DNA of 64,000 nt from Pseudomonas sp. Q11 (GCF_024494355.1 NZ_JAKNQY010000001.1:436022-500021); one strand, 5' to 3'; positions 8,926 to 18,077 are shown, numbered from the stretch's first letter. Notes: generated by a model not told the origin, from the sequence alone. Translations and numbers: made by a program.

Positions 8926-10131
8926 ATGTCAGAAGCTTACATTTGCGATGCTATCCGCACACCATTTGGCCGTTTTAATGGCGCCCTGTCATCGATTCGC
9001 ACGGACGACCTGGCAGCGTTGCCTATCGAAGCGTTAATCCGTCGTAACCCGACGCTGGACTGGAGCCAAATCGACGATGTGATCTATGGCTGCGCCAACC
9101 AGGCCGGTGAAGACAACCGCAACGTCGCCCGAATGGCGTCGCTGTTGGCCGGCCTGCCGATTTCGGTGCCTGGATCTACGCTCAATCGCCTGTGCGGCTC
9201 CGGCCTCGACGCAGTGGGCAGTGCCGCCCGAGCGCTGCGCTGTGGGGACGCACAGCTGATGATCGCCGGCGGTGTCGAAAGCATGAGCCGCTCTCCCTAT
9301 GTGCTGGCCAAGGCGGAGCAAGCGTTTGCGCGTAACCAACAATTGGAAGATACCACCATAGGCTGGCGCCTGATCAACCCGAAAATGCAGTCGATGTACG
9401 GAGTCGACGCGCTGACACTGACCGCCGAGAACGTGGCGGAAGAGGAAGGCGTGTCGCGTGCGGACCAGGACGCCTTTGCCCTGCGCAGCCAGCAGCGCTG
9501 GCAACGAGCCCAGGATTCTGGCTTCTTTGCCAACGAAGTTATCCCGGTGACAATCAAACAGCCGCGCAAGCCCGATCGGATCATTACCCTGGACGAGCAT
9601 CCTCGCCCGCAAAGCGCTCTCGAAGGACTCAGTGGTTTGAGGGGTGTCATCAAGGAAGGAGGTACGGTGACAGCCGGTAACTCTTCGGGTATCAACGACG
9701 GTGCCTGCGCGCTGCTGATGGCCAGCCCCGACGCCGTTGACAAGCACGGGCTCACTCCGCGCGCCCGGGTAGTCGCCATGGCCACCGCGGGTGTCGCCCC
9801 CCGCCTCATGGGCATGGGCCCGGTACCTGCGGTGGAAAAAGTCATGCGCATGTCCGGCCTGCACATCGAACAGATGGACGTCATCGAGTTCAACGAAGCC
9901 TTCGCATCACAAGCCATCGCCGTGTGTCGACGTCTGGGGTTGAGGGACGATGACCCGCGGGTCAACCCTAACGGGGGCGCGATTGCCATTGGTCATCCTC
10001 TGGGCGCGTCAGGTGCGCGACTGGTCACGACCGCCCTGAACCAACTGGACCACCAGCAAGGCCGCTATGGGCTTTGCAGCATGTGCGTTGGGGTAGGCCA
10101 AGGCGTGGCACTCATCATCGAGCGCCTCTGA
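8926..10131 (+). CDS. Acetyl-CoA acyltransferase (3-ketoacyl-CoA thiolase)
   Basis: A 401-residue thiolase. The nucleophilic Cys is in LNRLCGSGLDAVGSA (about Cys90), the conserved His is in NGGAIAIGHPLGASGAR (about residue 350), and the second catalytic Cys is in CSMCVGVGQG near the C-terminus. It should cleave the 3-ketoacyl-CoA made by the preceding enzyme, releasing acetyl-CoA or, as in PcaF-type enzymes that it resembles, succinyl-CoA plus acetyl-CoA. A GTG three codons upstream (8917) is also in frame. However, AAAGGAG at 8911-8916 is ideally spaced (9 nt) for the ATG at 8926 and only 1 nt from the GTG, so 8926 is chosen. Confidence 0.92.
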   Translation: MSEAYICDAIRTPFGRFNGALSSIRTDDLAALPIEALIRRNPTLDWSQIDDVIYGCANQAGEDNRNVARMASLLAGLPISVPGSTLNRLCGSGLDAVGSAARALRCGDAQLMIAGGVESMSRSPYVLAKAEQAFARNQQLEDTTIGWRLINPKMQSMYGVDALTLTAENVAEEEGVSRADQDAFALRSQQRWQRAQDSGFFANEVIPVTIKQPRKPDRIITLDEHPRPQSALEGLSGLRGVIKEGGTVTAGNSSGINDGACALLMASPDAVDKHGLTPRARVVAMATAGVAPRLMGMGPVPAVEKVMRMSGLHIEQMDVIEFNEAFASQAIAVCRRLGLRDDDPRVNPNGGAIAIGHPLGASGARLVTTALNQLDHQQGRYGLCSMCVGVGQGVALIIERL

Positions 10132-10255
10132 CCTGATACGGACGTCGTGAAATAAACGCAGGCGTAAACCCTGCAGCCAGGATGCCCGTTTCAGCCCGGC
10201 TGACAACAGCGTTTGCAGTCGGGTTCATCGACCCACTCAGTCATAGGACAGGCAC

Positions 10256-10654
10256 ATGAGTCCTTATTTTGAAGCATCGATCAAGCCTCGCTTCAGCGAA
10301 ACCGATATGCGCGGACATATCAATAACACCGTGATCCCTGTCTGGCTGGCGGACGGACGTGCAGCGCTATTTCGTGAAGAACTAGGATCCCGGGTACCGA
10401 CAATGGTCGTCAACCTGAACGTCGATTTCAGCCGTGAGCTTCACTGGGGATCGCTGGTTACAGTGCGAACCGCCGTCGAAAGAATCGGCAACAGTTCCGT
10501 CTGCTTCCTACAGGAGTTGTGGCAGAACGATCGGCCGTGTGTTCAGGCACGAACGACCATCGTGACTCTCGATATCGAGACGCGCAAACCGCTCCGCGTA
10601 CCAGACATCGAAAGAGCTTTGTTGACTCCGTACCTGACAAGCGCTGAGAAATAG
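10256..10654 (+). CDS. Acyl-CoA thioesterase, 4HBT/YbgC-like hotdog fold
   Basis: A 132-residue single-domain hotdog protein. The N-terminal KPRFSETDMRGHINNTVIPVW stretch (residues 9-29) matches the 4-hydroxybenzoyl-CoA thioesterase/YbgC family (PF03061/PF13279), where an Asp in a D-x-x-G-H-x-N motif is catalytic. Here D19-M-R-G-H-I-N is present. It probably hydrolyses an acyl-CoA intermediate, relieving CoA trapping in the operon. It starts 124 bp after the thiolase stop, so it may be the last gene of the operon or have its own promoter. The exact substrate is unknown. Confidence 0.78.
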   Translation: MSPYFEASIKPRFSETDMRGHINNTVIPVWLADGRAALFREELGSRVPTMVVNLNVDFSRELHWGSLVTVRTAVERIGNSSVCFLQELWQNDRPCVQARTTIVTLDIETRKPLRVPDIERALLTPYLTSAEK

Positions 10655-10847
10655 GTTGGTCTGCACGTTGTCCCCTACTCTGCTCCTAATGCAACGCGGA
10701 AAACATACGCGATCGAATAAACCTGGGCGCGGAAACGGTCCTCATTATTGACCCGGTTGCCCATCAAATTAGTTTAATGAACCGAATGCCCATCCGATGC
10801 TCAAGTCGTCGGCCAACTACAGGCCGACGACCTAGGCATTATTCGGC

Positions 10848-11255
10848 TTATTTCCCGCCCTCGCAGTTGACCATCCAGGCAATCCCGAAACGGTCTTCAA
10901 ACATGGCGAAGCGCTCCGCCCAAAAGGTCTTCGCCAAGGGCATCTGTACGTTGCCACCCGCACTCAAGCCGTTGAACAGCCGCTCGGCCTCCTCCACGCT
11001 GTCGACGTTGAGGGAAACCGAAACGCCTTGCGGCTGGCGATACGGCTGGCCTGGCGGGCAATCGGAAGCCATCAGGCTGAAATTGCCCACGGTCAGGCAG
11101 GTGTGCATGATCAGGTCGGCGTCCTTGGGCATGCCGACGTCCTCCGGCGCCTCGGCAAAGGACATGGAAAACAGCTCGCCGCCAAGTACCTCCTTGTACA
11201 ACGCAAAGGCTTCCTTGCAGCGGCCGTTGAAGGTCAGGTAAGGGATGATTTTCAT
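10848..11255 (-). CDS. VOC-family (glyoxalase/PhnB-like) protein
   Basis: A 135-residue protein beginning MKIIPYLTFNGRCKEAF, typical of PhnB/3-demethylubiquinone-like VOC proteins. It contains DLIMHTCLTVGNFSLMASD in the centre and RFAMFEDRFGIAWMVNCE at the end, the usual metal-site and C-terminal strand of the fold. The start at 11255 is preferred to the longer in-frame start at 11282 because GGAG lies 8 nt upstream of it. It lies 23 bp downstream of the YciI-like gene on the same strand, so the two are probably co-transcribed. The function of this subfamily is not established; many members accompany YciI proteins and ECF sigma factors. Confidence 0.78.
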   Translation of the reverse strand: MKIIPYLTFNGRCKEAFALYKEVLGGELFSMSFAEAPEDVGMPKDADLIMHTCLTVGNFSLMASDCPPGQPYRQPQGVSVSLNVDSVEEAERLFNGLSAGGNVQMPLAKTFWAERFAMFEDRFGIAWMVNCEGGK

Positions 11256-11278
11256 GCTCGCAACTCCAGTAGTCGGCT

Positions 11279-11704
11279 TCACGATTGATTGGACAACTGC
11301 GCCCGCAGACGCTCTTCCTGCTCGCGCAACTCGGGGGTAAAGCTCTCGCCAAAATCCTCGGCTTCGAAGATCTGGCGGATCTCGATTTCACTGTCACTGA
11401 TCATCGGGTTCGGGCAGCGTTTGACCCAGTCGATGGCTTCCTGCAGCGACTGGACCTGGAAGATCCAGAAGCCGGCAATCAATTCCCTGGTTTGCGCAAA
11501 AGGCCCCTCGACGACGGTCCGGTTCTTGCCGGAAAACTGCACGCGCACACCCTTGGCACTGGGATGCAGCCCTTCCCCGGCGAGCATCACCCCGGCCTTG
11601 AGCAATTCTTCATTGTAGGCGCCCATGGCGGCGAGCAATTCTTCGCTGGGCATCTGTCCGGCTTCCGATTCCGGGCTGGCTTTGACGATCACCATAAATC
11701 GCAT
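11279..11704 (-). CDS. YciI-family protein (DGPF-type)
   Basis: A 141-residue small protein beginning MRFMVIVKASPESEAG, with the VVEGPFAQTRELIAGFWIFQVQSLQEAIDWVKRCP core that marks the YCII/DGPF family (PF03795): GPF with the following strand-helix unit. Members fold as ferredoxin-like dimers, and a few are dehydrochlorinases or isomerases; most have no known activity. It is transcribed leftward as the first gene of a two-gene unit with the VOC protein. In many genomes such pairs sit with an ECF41-type sigma factor, but none is present here. Confidence 0.8.
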   Translation of the reverse strand: MRFMVIVKASPESEAGQMPSEELLAAMGAYNEELLKAGVMLAGEGLHPSAKGVRVQFSGKNRTVVEGPFAQTRELIAGFWIFQVQSLQEAIDWVKRCPNPMISDSEIEIRQIFEAEDFGESFTPELREQEERLRAQLSNQS

Positions 11705-11913
11705 GCGCTTATCTCCTGAGAGTGGATGGATTAAGCCGCCCTTGTGGTGGCTCTACGGACTAATCGAATGGCAAGGGTCGAAATCGACAGCCTGACGCAA
11801 TTATTTTTTTGGCAGGCCGTTGCGGCTTCAGCCATGGATCACTCGGACCAACGGCGCAGCCTTTCACACCATCCGAATGAACACCGCAAACCGCAGAACC
11901 TCTGAAACAGCCG

Positions 11914-12858
11914 TCAAGCCCGGCGATAGGCGCTGGGCGTGACGCCCACCTCGCGGCGAAATACCTGGGAAAAATGGCTGGGGCTCGAGTAGCCGACTTC
12001 CAATCCGACATCGATGATACTTCGGTCCGTCTCCAGCAGCAGATGCCGGGCCCGGCTCATGCGCAGGCGGATGAAGTACTGCGAGGGTGAAAGCCCGGTG
12101 GCGCGCTTGAACATGCGGCTGAAGTGGTACTCGCTCAGTTGCGCAACCCGCGCAAGATTCGCGAGGCTGAAATCTGCGCCCAGCCCCTCGGTCATTGCCT
12201 CGATGACGCGGCGCAGTTTGTAGGCCTGCAACGCGTTGTTGCGCCGGGCACTGCGGTTGGGGTCAAGGTAGCGCCGCACCAAGTGCACGGCCAGCGCCTG
12301 AGCCAGGCTGTGGGCAAACAAGGGGCTGGGCTGGCGCTCGTCGATGAGCTCCTGGCGCAGTTGCTCCAACAGGAAACTGATTCGGTCATCCCGGGCACCG
12401 GAAACATCGAGGAAGGTGACCGGGTCGGCGTGCTCGCCCAGTACCTCGCGCGCGGCTTGATCAATCAATGGCAGGCCGAGATACAGGTGCAACACCTCGA
12501 AAGTGTCACAGCCTTGGGTCTGCCAGCGCATCTCGTAGGGCTCGCCAGTGTTGGTGAGAAAGAAGTCGCCGGTCTTGACGTCGGACGCGACCCATTCCCC
12601 ACCCAGAACGCGCTCCTCGACCCGAGCCGCGCCCGCCAGCACCCACACCAGCAGAGGCTCGACCACAGCGGGCACCAGGATGGGCTTGGCGATGCTGTGA
12701 TGGCTGAATCGCAACATCACCACGTCCCGCATCTGCGGGCGCGGCGGTAATGTCCGCGGCGTTCCCGGCAAATAGTGCAGCATCGATTCGCCCGTGATGC
12801 GTTGAGCATCGCTGGCTGCGAGGTTTTGCGGATCGGGTTGGTGCACAGAATGCTCCAT
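11914..12858 (-). CDS. AraC-family transcriptional regulator
   Basis: About 314 residues. The N-terminal part is a cupin-like effector domain (AraC_binding/cupin_6 type). The C-terminal ~100 residues carry two helix-turn-helix motifs: ADFSLANLARVAQLSEYHFSRMFKRATG and SIIDVGLEVGYSSPSHFSQVFRREVGVTPSAYRR. The latter is the classic AraC second helix signature. An ATG at 12858 with AGAGGG upstream is preferred; a longer in-frame reading to 12966 adds an arginine/proline-rich stretch unlike a conserved domain. It is divergent from the SDR gene at 13102 with 243 bp between them, so control of that gene is likely (inference). The inducer is unknown. Confidence 0.88.
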   Translation of the reverse strand: MEHSVHQPDPQNLAASDAQRITGESMLHYLPGTPRTLPPRPQMRDVVMLRFSHHSIAKPILVPAVVEPLLVWVLAGAARVEERVLGGEWVASDVKTGDFFLTNTGEPYEMRWQTQGCDTFEVLHLYLGLPLIDQAAREVLGEHADPVTFLDVSGARDDRISFLLEQLRQELIDERQPSPLFAHSLAQALAVHLVRRYLDPNRSARRNNALQAYKLRRVIEAMTEGLGADFSLANLARVAQLSEYHFSRMFKRATGLSPSQYFIRLRMSRARHLLLETDRSIIDVGLEVGYSSPSHFSQVFRREVGVTPSAYRRA

Positions 12859-13101
12859 CGACAAAGCCCTCTGACGAGGGCTGGTGTCGATAGGATAACG
12901 CGGCGGCGGCCATGAGCAAGGTCGCGGGACAGACCGGGTGCGCCTGGGTCTCGCATGTTGGAGCAAAACCCCAACAGTCCAGGCAAGCCTGCGAAAGCCC
13001 GAACATGCACGTTGAGAGACAGTGAAGCCGTCGATAACGACAGCGCCTCACGGGCGCCGGGCCGGCGAATGTCTCCTCGGCTCGCAACGCAGGAGAGCAT
13101 C

Positions 13102-13866
13102 ATGACTGATATCACCTACCGCATTCCCCACGAAGTCGCCGGCAAAGTCGCGCTGGTCACCGGCGCGGCCAGTGGCATCGGCAAAGCCATCGTACTGTTA
13201 CTGCATGCTCGTGGCGCCAAGGTCGTTGCTGAAGACCTGAACCCCACCGTCGAAGAGCTCGCCCGCCCCGGGCTGGTGCCGCTGGTGGCGGACATCAGCG
13301 AAGACGCAGCCGCCGAGCGCGCGGTCGGCCTGGCCGTCGAGCAGTTCGGTCGGCTGGACATCCTGGTTAACAACGCCGGGATCATCATCAACAAGCTTGT
13401 CATCGACATGACCCGCGAAGACTGGGAGCGCATTCAGGCAGTCAACGCCACTGCGGCCTTCTTGCATTGCCGCGAGGCGGTGAAGGCGATGATGCCCAAC
13501 AGATCCGGGGCAATCGTCAACATCGCCTCTTACGCATCCTACTTCGCCTTTCCAACGATCGCTGCCTACACCGCGTCCAAGGGCGCGCTGGCCCAGTTGA
13601 CCCGCACGCTGGCGCTCGAAGTGATCGAGCATGGCATCCGCGTCAATGCCATCGGCGTCGGCGATGTGGTGACCAACATCCTCAATGACGTGGTCGACGA
13701 CGGCCCCGGTTTTCTGGCCAAACACGGCGAAGCGGCACCGATCGGCCGCGCTGCGCAACCGGAAGAAATTGCCGAAATCGTCGCCTTCCTCGCCTCGGAC
13801 CGCGCGAGTTTCATGGTCGGCTCGGTGGTTATGGCCGATGGCGGCATGACCGTAACCGCGGGCTGA
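13102..13866 (+). CDS. SDR-family oxidoreductase
   Basis: A 254-residue classical short-chain dehydrogenase. It has the cofactor motif VALVTGAASGIGKA (around residues 16-29), LVNNAGI near residue 90, a conserved Ser region NIASYASYFAFPT, the catalytic AAYTASKGALAQ (YxxxK) and the C-terminal VMADGGMTVTAG end. It is expected to oxidise or reduce a hydroxyl/keto group with NAD(P). The ATG at 13102 has AGGAG 6-7 nt upstream; the longer in-frame stretch beginning at 12955 lacks family similarity and is not used. It lies opposite the AraC regulator, its probable controller. It converges on the sigma-54 activator gene with a hairpin between them. Confidence 0.9.
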   Translation: MTDITYRIPHEVAGKVALVTGAASGIGKAIVLLLHARGAKVVAEDLNPTVEELARPGLVPLVADISEDAAAERAVGLAVEQFGRLDILVNNAGIIINKLVIDMTREDWERIQAVNATAAFLHCREAVKAMMPNRSGAIVNIASYASYFAFPTIAAYTASKGALAQLTRTLALEVIEHGIRVNAIGVGDVVTNILNDVVDDGPGFLAKHGEAAPIGRAAQPEEIAEIVAFLASDRASFMVGSVVMADGGMTVTAG

Positions 13867-13969
13867 TCGCACAGCAGAAGGGGAATGGGAATAGGAAATG
13901 CAACGTACTCAACCGACTATCGCCCGTCCCCCCTACGCCGCCATGTGGATTACCGCATCGCAAGTGACA

Positions 13970-14000
13970 GAGCAACCCGGCTCTTTTTGGCTGGGTGCTC
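13970..14000. terminator. Hairpin between convergent genes (possible bidirectional terminator)
   Basis: GAGC-A-ACCCGGC pairs with GCTGGGT-GCTC across a TCTTTTTG loop: an 11-bp stem with one bulge and one G-U pair. It lies between the rightward SDR gene (ends 13866) and the leftward sigma-54 activator (ends 14084), where transcripts converge. No clear T-tract follows, so termination is an inference. Confidence 0.4.
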
Positions 14001-14083
14001 TCGTCTCGCCAGCTTAAGAATGCATAAAACCAGCATCGGGCGGCGACTGGACGTCCGTTTCACCGTCAGCGTTGCGCCACCGG

Positions 14084-16075
14084 CTAGGCACGGAACGCAT
14101 CAACCTTGAGTCCATACCGACTCATCTTGTTGTACAACCCACCACGCGACACATTCAGCCGTTGAGCAGCCAGGCGGATGTTTCCGCGCGTGTCTGTGAG
14201 GGCGGCGATGATTGCATTCATTTCATGGGTGCCAAGGTCCGGAGCCGTCCGCGGCTCAGGGGCGCTTCCCCACGTCGATGGTCGCCCTCGCTGCCTGATC
14301 TCCAGCGCAAGATCGCTCGGCTCGATCAGCTCGCCCATCGCCAGGTTGGTCGCCCGCTCAATGACATTTTCCAGCTCGCGAACATTGCCCGGCCAATGAT
14401 AGGCGCCAAGCATATCCAGCGCCCCGGCTGAAAGGTCCTGCGTCGACTTGCGTAGCGACCGGGCACAACGCGCGAGAAAATGCCGCGCCAGCAACGGCAC
14501 GTCCTCGCGGCGCATCCGCAGTGGCGGCACGGTCAGGTTCAGGACGTTGAGCCGGTAATAAAGGTCCTCACGAAAGGCGCCCTCAGCCACCGCCTGGCTC
14601 AGGTTGCGGTGAGTGGCGGCGATGATACGAACGTTGACCCGCAGCGATTTTTTCGCCCCCACTCGGGTGACCTCGCCTTCCTGCAGGACGCGCAGCAAGC
14701 TGACCTGCGCATCAAAGGACATGTCACCGATTTCGTCGAGGAAGATCGTCCCGCCATCGGCCAATTCGAACTTGCCTGCCGAGCCACCGCGCGCCGATCC
14801 GGTGAAAGCGCCTTCGACATGACCGAACAGTTCGCTCTGCACCAGGTCACGGGGAATGGCCCCGCAATTGACCGCCACAAAAGGACCGCCACAACGGTCG
14901 CTGGCATTATGGATCGCCTGGGCGAACAGCTCCTTGCCCGTGCCGCTCTCGCCGAGGATCAGCGTGGTCGAGTCACTGCGGCTGGCAATCCGCGCCAGGT
15001 GCATTGCACCCTGAATCGCCTGTGAACGGCCCAGGATGGTTTCGAAGGTGTAGCTGGCCTGGGTGCCAATGATCCGCCGGGTGATTTCCCGGATGCGGCG
15101 GTTTTCGCGCAACGAAACGATCCGCCCGCCTTGCTCCAGCGGGCAGACCGACACCAGGCATGCCAGATGGCTGCGGTCGTGCAGTTCAAAGGTGCAATCC
15201 AGATCCCGCACCCCTTCCCCGCCCCCAAACAAAACTGCATCGGTCAATTCGCTCTCCCCCAGGCTCTTAAAGGGACTGCCGAGCAGGTCACGGCCCACGC
15301 GGAACAACTGCCGGGCGTAATGGTTGAGCGCCTTGATGCAGCCCTGCTCATCCAAGACCACCAAGCCTTCGTTGAGCACCTCGAGGACTGTTTGTTGTTC
15401 TTCCAGCAAGGCTTGCAGCGCCATCTGCCTCGAGACCGCCTCGGCCGCGGCCTGGACGGTGCCCAACGTATGGAAATGAAACCAGCCTGGCTCTGCCGTC
15501 AAGGTCAACATGCCCAGCGTCCGCCCCCGGGTATCCCGGATAGGCGCGGCGGCGCAATGCATGCGGCGCTGGCGCAGGCCAAGCCCGAAGTTCTCCTCGG
15601 CCAGCACATACACCAAACGGTCTTCGACGATCGCCAGCCCGGTGCAATTGGTGCCCTGTACCGACTCCAGCAGGCGACTGCCTATGGGGGTGAGGTCCAG
15701 GCCACAAAAATACAAAGTCGTGCCTTGGGTATCGGTCAAATTGATATGGCCCTTGGGGTTGTAGGCGAGCAAACCGCGCATGACTTGCGCCGCTGCGGCG
15801 ATCAGCACCCGGTTGGCTGCCAGTGTCGCGGCGAGGTCGTCGGGCGCGACAAAACGGTACTCACCGTCTTCTGGATCAAGGCCGGCATGGACGCTGCGCA
15901 ACCAGGACGCCCAAATCACCCGCCGGATCCCGGCAGGCCGTTCGATAGCCCCCTGCAAGCACGCTCGCCAGGCCTCATCCAGCACAGTGCTGGGCCCTTC
16001 GTTCAATGACGCAGGGCCAAGCGCGGTGAGGTAATCGCGGTCTTCGGCGCTCAAGGCTGCAGGTTGCTGATTCAT
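14084..16075 (-). CDS. Sigma-54-dependent activator, AcoR-like
   Basis: About 663 residues. The N-terminal half holds a GAF-like sensor ([37 protein letters not shown]) and a PAS-like segment ([19 protein letters not shown]). A central AAA+ domain follows from about residue 345, with Walker A GESGTGKE, the sigma-54 contact loop GAFTGS (final Ala of the usual GAFTGA replaced by Ser, common in AcoR relatives), Walker B FLDEIGDM and the [15 protein letters not shown] segment. The C-terminal Fis-type HTH is [25 protein letters not shown]. The domain order matches acetoin-regulator-like activators. ATG 16075 is used rather than the in-frame start 42 nt upstream. It is divergent from an operon with a consensus -24/-12 promoter, which it very probably activates. 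The effector is unknown. Confidence 0.9.
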   Translation of the reverse strand: MNQQPAALSAEDRDYLTALGPASLNEGPSTVLDEAWRACLQGAIERPAGIRRVIWASWLRSVHAGLDPEDGEYRFVAPDDLAATLAANRVLIAAAAQVMRGLLAYNPKGHINLTDTQGTTLYFCGLDLTPIGSRLLESVQGTNCTGLAIVEDRLVYVLAEENFGLGLRQRRMHCAAAPIRDTRGRTLGMLTLTAEPGWFHFHTLGTVQAAAEAVSRQMALQALLEEQQTVLEVLNEGLVVLDEQGCIKALNHYARQLFRVGRDLLGSPFKSLGESELTDAVLFGGGEGVRDLDCTFELHDRSHLACLVSVCPLEQGGRIVSLRENRRIREITRRIIGTQASYTFETILGRSQAIQGAMHLARIASRSDSTTLILGESGTGKELFAQAIHNASDRCGGPFVAVNCGAIPRDLVQSELFGHVEGAFTGSARGGSAGKFELADGGTIFLDEIGDMSFDAQVSLLRVLQEGEVTRVGAKKSLRVNVRIIAATHRNLSQAVAEGAFREDLYYRLNVLNLTVPPLRMRREDVPLLARHFLARCARSLRKSTQDLSAGALDMLGAYHWPGNVRELENVIERATNLAMGELIEPSDLALEIRQRGRPSTWGSAPEPRTAPDLGTHEMNAIIAALTDTRGNIRLAAQRLNVSRGGLYNKMSRYGLKVDAFRA

Positions 16076-16084
16076 TATTCGGCC

Positions 16085-16134
16085 ATGTTCATATTTTCGA
16101 CATGTCAGTATAGACATGTAATCAAAATGAACAT
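16085..16134. promoter_or_regulatory. Candidate upstream activating sites for the sigma-54 activator
   Basis: Nested dyads fill the space directly upstream of the activator gene. ATGTTCAT (16085-16092) is the exact reverse complement of ATGAACAT (16127-16134). Between them lie the palindrome GACATGTC (16099-16106) and a second GACATGT copy (16113-16119). They sit about 50-100 bp upstream of the -24/-12 promoter at 16186, the usual enhancer distance. Binding by the neighbouring activator is inferred. Confidence 0.55.
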
Positions 16135-16185
16135 AAATGCAAACGACAAAGAATAAAATCTGTTTAATATCAATTAGTTAATTAT

Positions 16186-16201
16186 TGGCACAGCGCTTGC
16201 T
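16186..16201 (+). promoter_or_regulatory. Sigma-54 (-24/-12) promoter
   Basis: TGGCACAGCGCTTGCT matches the consensus TGGCAC-N5-TTGCW exactly, with the GG and GC dinucleotides 10 bp apart. It lies 66 bp before the dehydrogenase ATG at 16267, on the plus strand, with the sigma-54 activator gene divergent upstream. Confidence 0.85.
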
Positions 16202-16266
16202 CCCTGCTTGAACAGACGAGGACATTCTTAGCGCCAAGTCGTAAAAACAATAAGGGAGTCATGTTC

Positions 16267-17289
16267 ATGAGCACATCCAGGATCATCCGCCTTGGCCTCA
16301 TCGGCGCTGGCCGCATGGGCAGTTTTCACGGCCTGAGCGCCGCCCGGCACATCCCCGGCGCGTGCCTCGCCGCCATCGCCGACCCTACCCCCGGCCAGGC
16401 CGCGCGCCTGGCGGCAGAACTGGACGTGCAGAAGGTCTACACCGACCCACAGCAATTGCTGGATGACCCGGACATCGACGCCGTGCTGATTGCCGCCCCG
16501 GCGCGCAGCCATGCCGAACTGGTGATCAGTGCGGCCCAGGCCGGCAAAGGTGTGTTCTGTGAAAAACCGATGGCTATCACCCTGGACGAAGCGGACCGCG
16601 CCATCGCTGCCGCTGCCGATGCACGGGTGACGCTGCAAGTGGGCTTCAATCGCCGCTTTGCCAGAAGTTTCCGCACCGCTCATCTGGACGTGGTTGCCGG
16701 TCGGATCGGTACGCCACAACTGCTGCGCTCGCTAACGCGTGATCCAGCGCTGAACAACCCGGCCGCATCGCCACAATGGGTGATCTTCCTCGAAACCCTG
16801 ATTCATGACTTCGACACCTTGCGCTACCTGAATCCGGGTGCCGAGGCCGTTGAAGTGTTTGTGATGGCCGATGCCCTGATCGCACCGGCCTACAAGGACA
16901 AGGGATTTCTCGACACGGCGGTGGTCACGATCCGTTTCGACAACGGGGCCATCGCCACAGCCGAGGCGAATTTCCAAGCCGTGTATGGCTACGATGTCCG
17001 GGGCGAAGTGTTCGGCAGCGCGGGCATGCTGACCATGGGCAACGTCAACGACTCTGACTTGCTGCGGTACCTGGCCAATGGGGTCCAGGCCGACACCCAG
17101 CGCATGGACACCGACCTGCTGCGTGATGCCTATGTGGCTGAGCTCAACCACTTCGTCAGTTGCGTGCGCAGCGGTGAAAAACCTCTGGCCAGCGGTGAAG
17201 ACGCCCGGGCGGCGCTGGCGATTGCCCGTGCCTGTATCGAATCCTTTCAGCAGGGCAAAACGGTGCGTGTGCAAGGAGCTCTGTCATGA
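16267..17289 (+). CDS. Gfo/Idh/MocA-family oxidoreductase (inositol 2-dehydrogenase-like)
   Basis: A 340-residue NAD(P)-dependent dehydrogenase. N-terminal LGLIGAGRMGSFHG is the dinucleotide-binding fold, and CEKPMAITLDEADRAI (about residue 98) holds the conserved EKP lysine. QVGFNRRFARSF and LIHDFDTLRYL supply the substrate-domain signature, including the catalytic His-Asp pair. The family oxidises cyclitols or sugars; inositol 2-dehydrogenases (IolG) are the closest recognisable type. GGGAG at 16254-16258 is 8 nt from the ATG at 16267 but only 2 nt from the ATG at 16261, so the second is chosen. It is first in the sigma-54-controlled operon and overlaps the next gene by ATGA. Confidence 0.87.
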   Translation: MSTSRIIRLGLIGAGRMGSFHGLSAARHIPGACLAAIADPTPGQAARLAAELDVQKVYTDPQQLLDDPDIDAVLIAAPARSHAELVISAAQAGKGVFCEKPMAITLDEADRAIAAAADARVTLQVGFNRRFARSFRTAHLDVVAGRIGTPQLLRSLTRDPALNNPAASPQWVIFLETLIHDFDTLRYLNPGAEAVEVFVMADALIAPAYKDKGFLDTAVVTIRFDNGAIATAEANFQAVYGYDVRGEVFGSAGMLTMGNVNDSDLLRYLANGVQADTQRMDTDLLRDAYVAELNHFVSCVRSGEKPLASGEDARAALAIARACIESFQQGKTVRVQGALS

Positions 17290-18077
17290 GTTTCACACCG
17301 TTCAAACTGGCGATCAGCGCCGAGATGGTCTTTCTCGACCTGCCCTTTACCGAGCGAGTCAAACGCATCCATGCGCTGGGCTTCAGCGTCGAGATATGGA
17401 ACTGGACGAGCAAAGACATCCAGGCCCTTGTCGCGACCGGCGCGGATTTCACCTCCATGACCGGCTACATCTCGGGCAATCTGACCGACCCCGAGGATAT
17501 CCGGCAACTGCTCGACAGCGCCCAGGAGTCTTTAACCGTCGCAGCCCAGTTGGGTTGCCCGAGCCTGAACCTGCATGGCACCGGCCTGGGTGATCAGGGC
17601 TTGCCGGTCAAACCCGTGGCCCAGACCACTGGCCGCATGTGGTTGAGCGCCTGCAAGACGCTGGAAAAAATAGCCCGCCTGGGCGAGGACGCGGGCCGGG
17701 TATTCCTGCTGGAAAACCTCAACATTGAAGTCGACCATCCGGGCACGCCGTTCGCCCGCGCTGACGACACCCTGGCGCTGATCGAGGCCGTGGGCAGCCC
17801 GCACCTGAAGATGAACCTGGACCTCTATCACGCCCAGATCGGCGAAGGAAACCTGATCGAACTGATCCAGCGCGCCGGCAGCGCCATCGGCGAAATCCAG
17901 GTCGCTGACGTTCCGGGCCGCATGGAGCCCGGCACCGGTGAGATCCATTACCCCGCCATTGCCAGGGCCCTGTTCGGTATGGGATACAGCGGTGTCGTCG
18001 GCCTCGAAGGCTGGGCCAGCGGTGACAGCGAAGTCGCGCTTGAGCGTTTCAGGCAGGCCTTCACGCTTGATGGATGA
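17286..18077 (+). CDS. Hydroxypyruvate isomerase-like TIM-barrel protein
   Basis: A 263-residue xylose-isomerase-like TIM barrel (PF01261). Recognisable features are LGFSVEIWNWTSKDI near residue 35, LLENLNIEVDHPGTPFARADD near residue 140, HLKMNLDLYHAQIGEGNL near residue 175 and GFxxGVVGLEGWASG-type strand YSGVVGLEGW near residue 235. The Glu, His, Asp and Glu metal ligands are expected in these segments. It fits the hydroxypyruvate isomerase (Hyi/OtnI) subgroup, which interconverts hydroxypyruvate and tartronate semialdehyde or related keto sugars. The start codon overlaps the upstream stop (ATGA). The substrate in this pathway is not certain. Confidence 0.8.
   Translation: MSFTPFKLAISAEMVFLDLPFTERVKRIHALGFSVEIWNWTSKDIQALVATGADFTSMTGYISGNLTDPEDIRQLLDSAQESLTVAAQLGCPSLNLHGTGLGDQGLPVKPVAQTTGRMWLSACKTLEKIARLGEDAGRVFLLENLNIEVDHPGTPFARADDTLALIEAVGSPHLKMNLDLYHAQIGEGNLIELIQRAGSAIGEIQVADVPGRMEPGTGEIHYPAIARALFGMGYSGVVGLEGWASGDSEVALERFRQAFTLDG

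Noticed and set aside
12124..12750. A 208-codon plus-strand frame within the AraC gene
   Set aside because: The opposite strand carries an unmistakable AraC regulator; this frame shows no domain.
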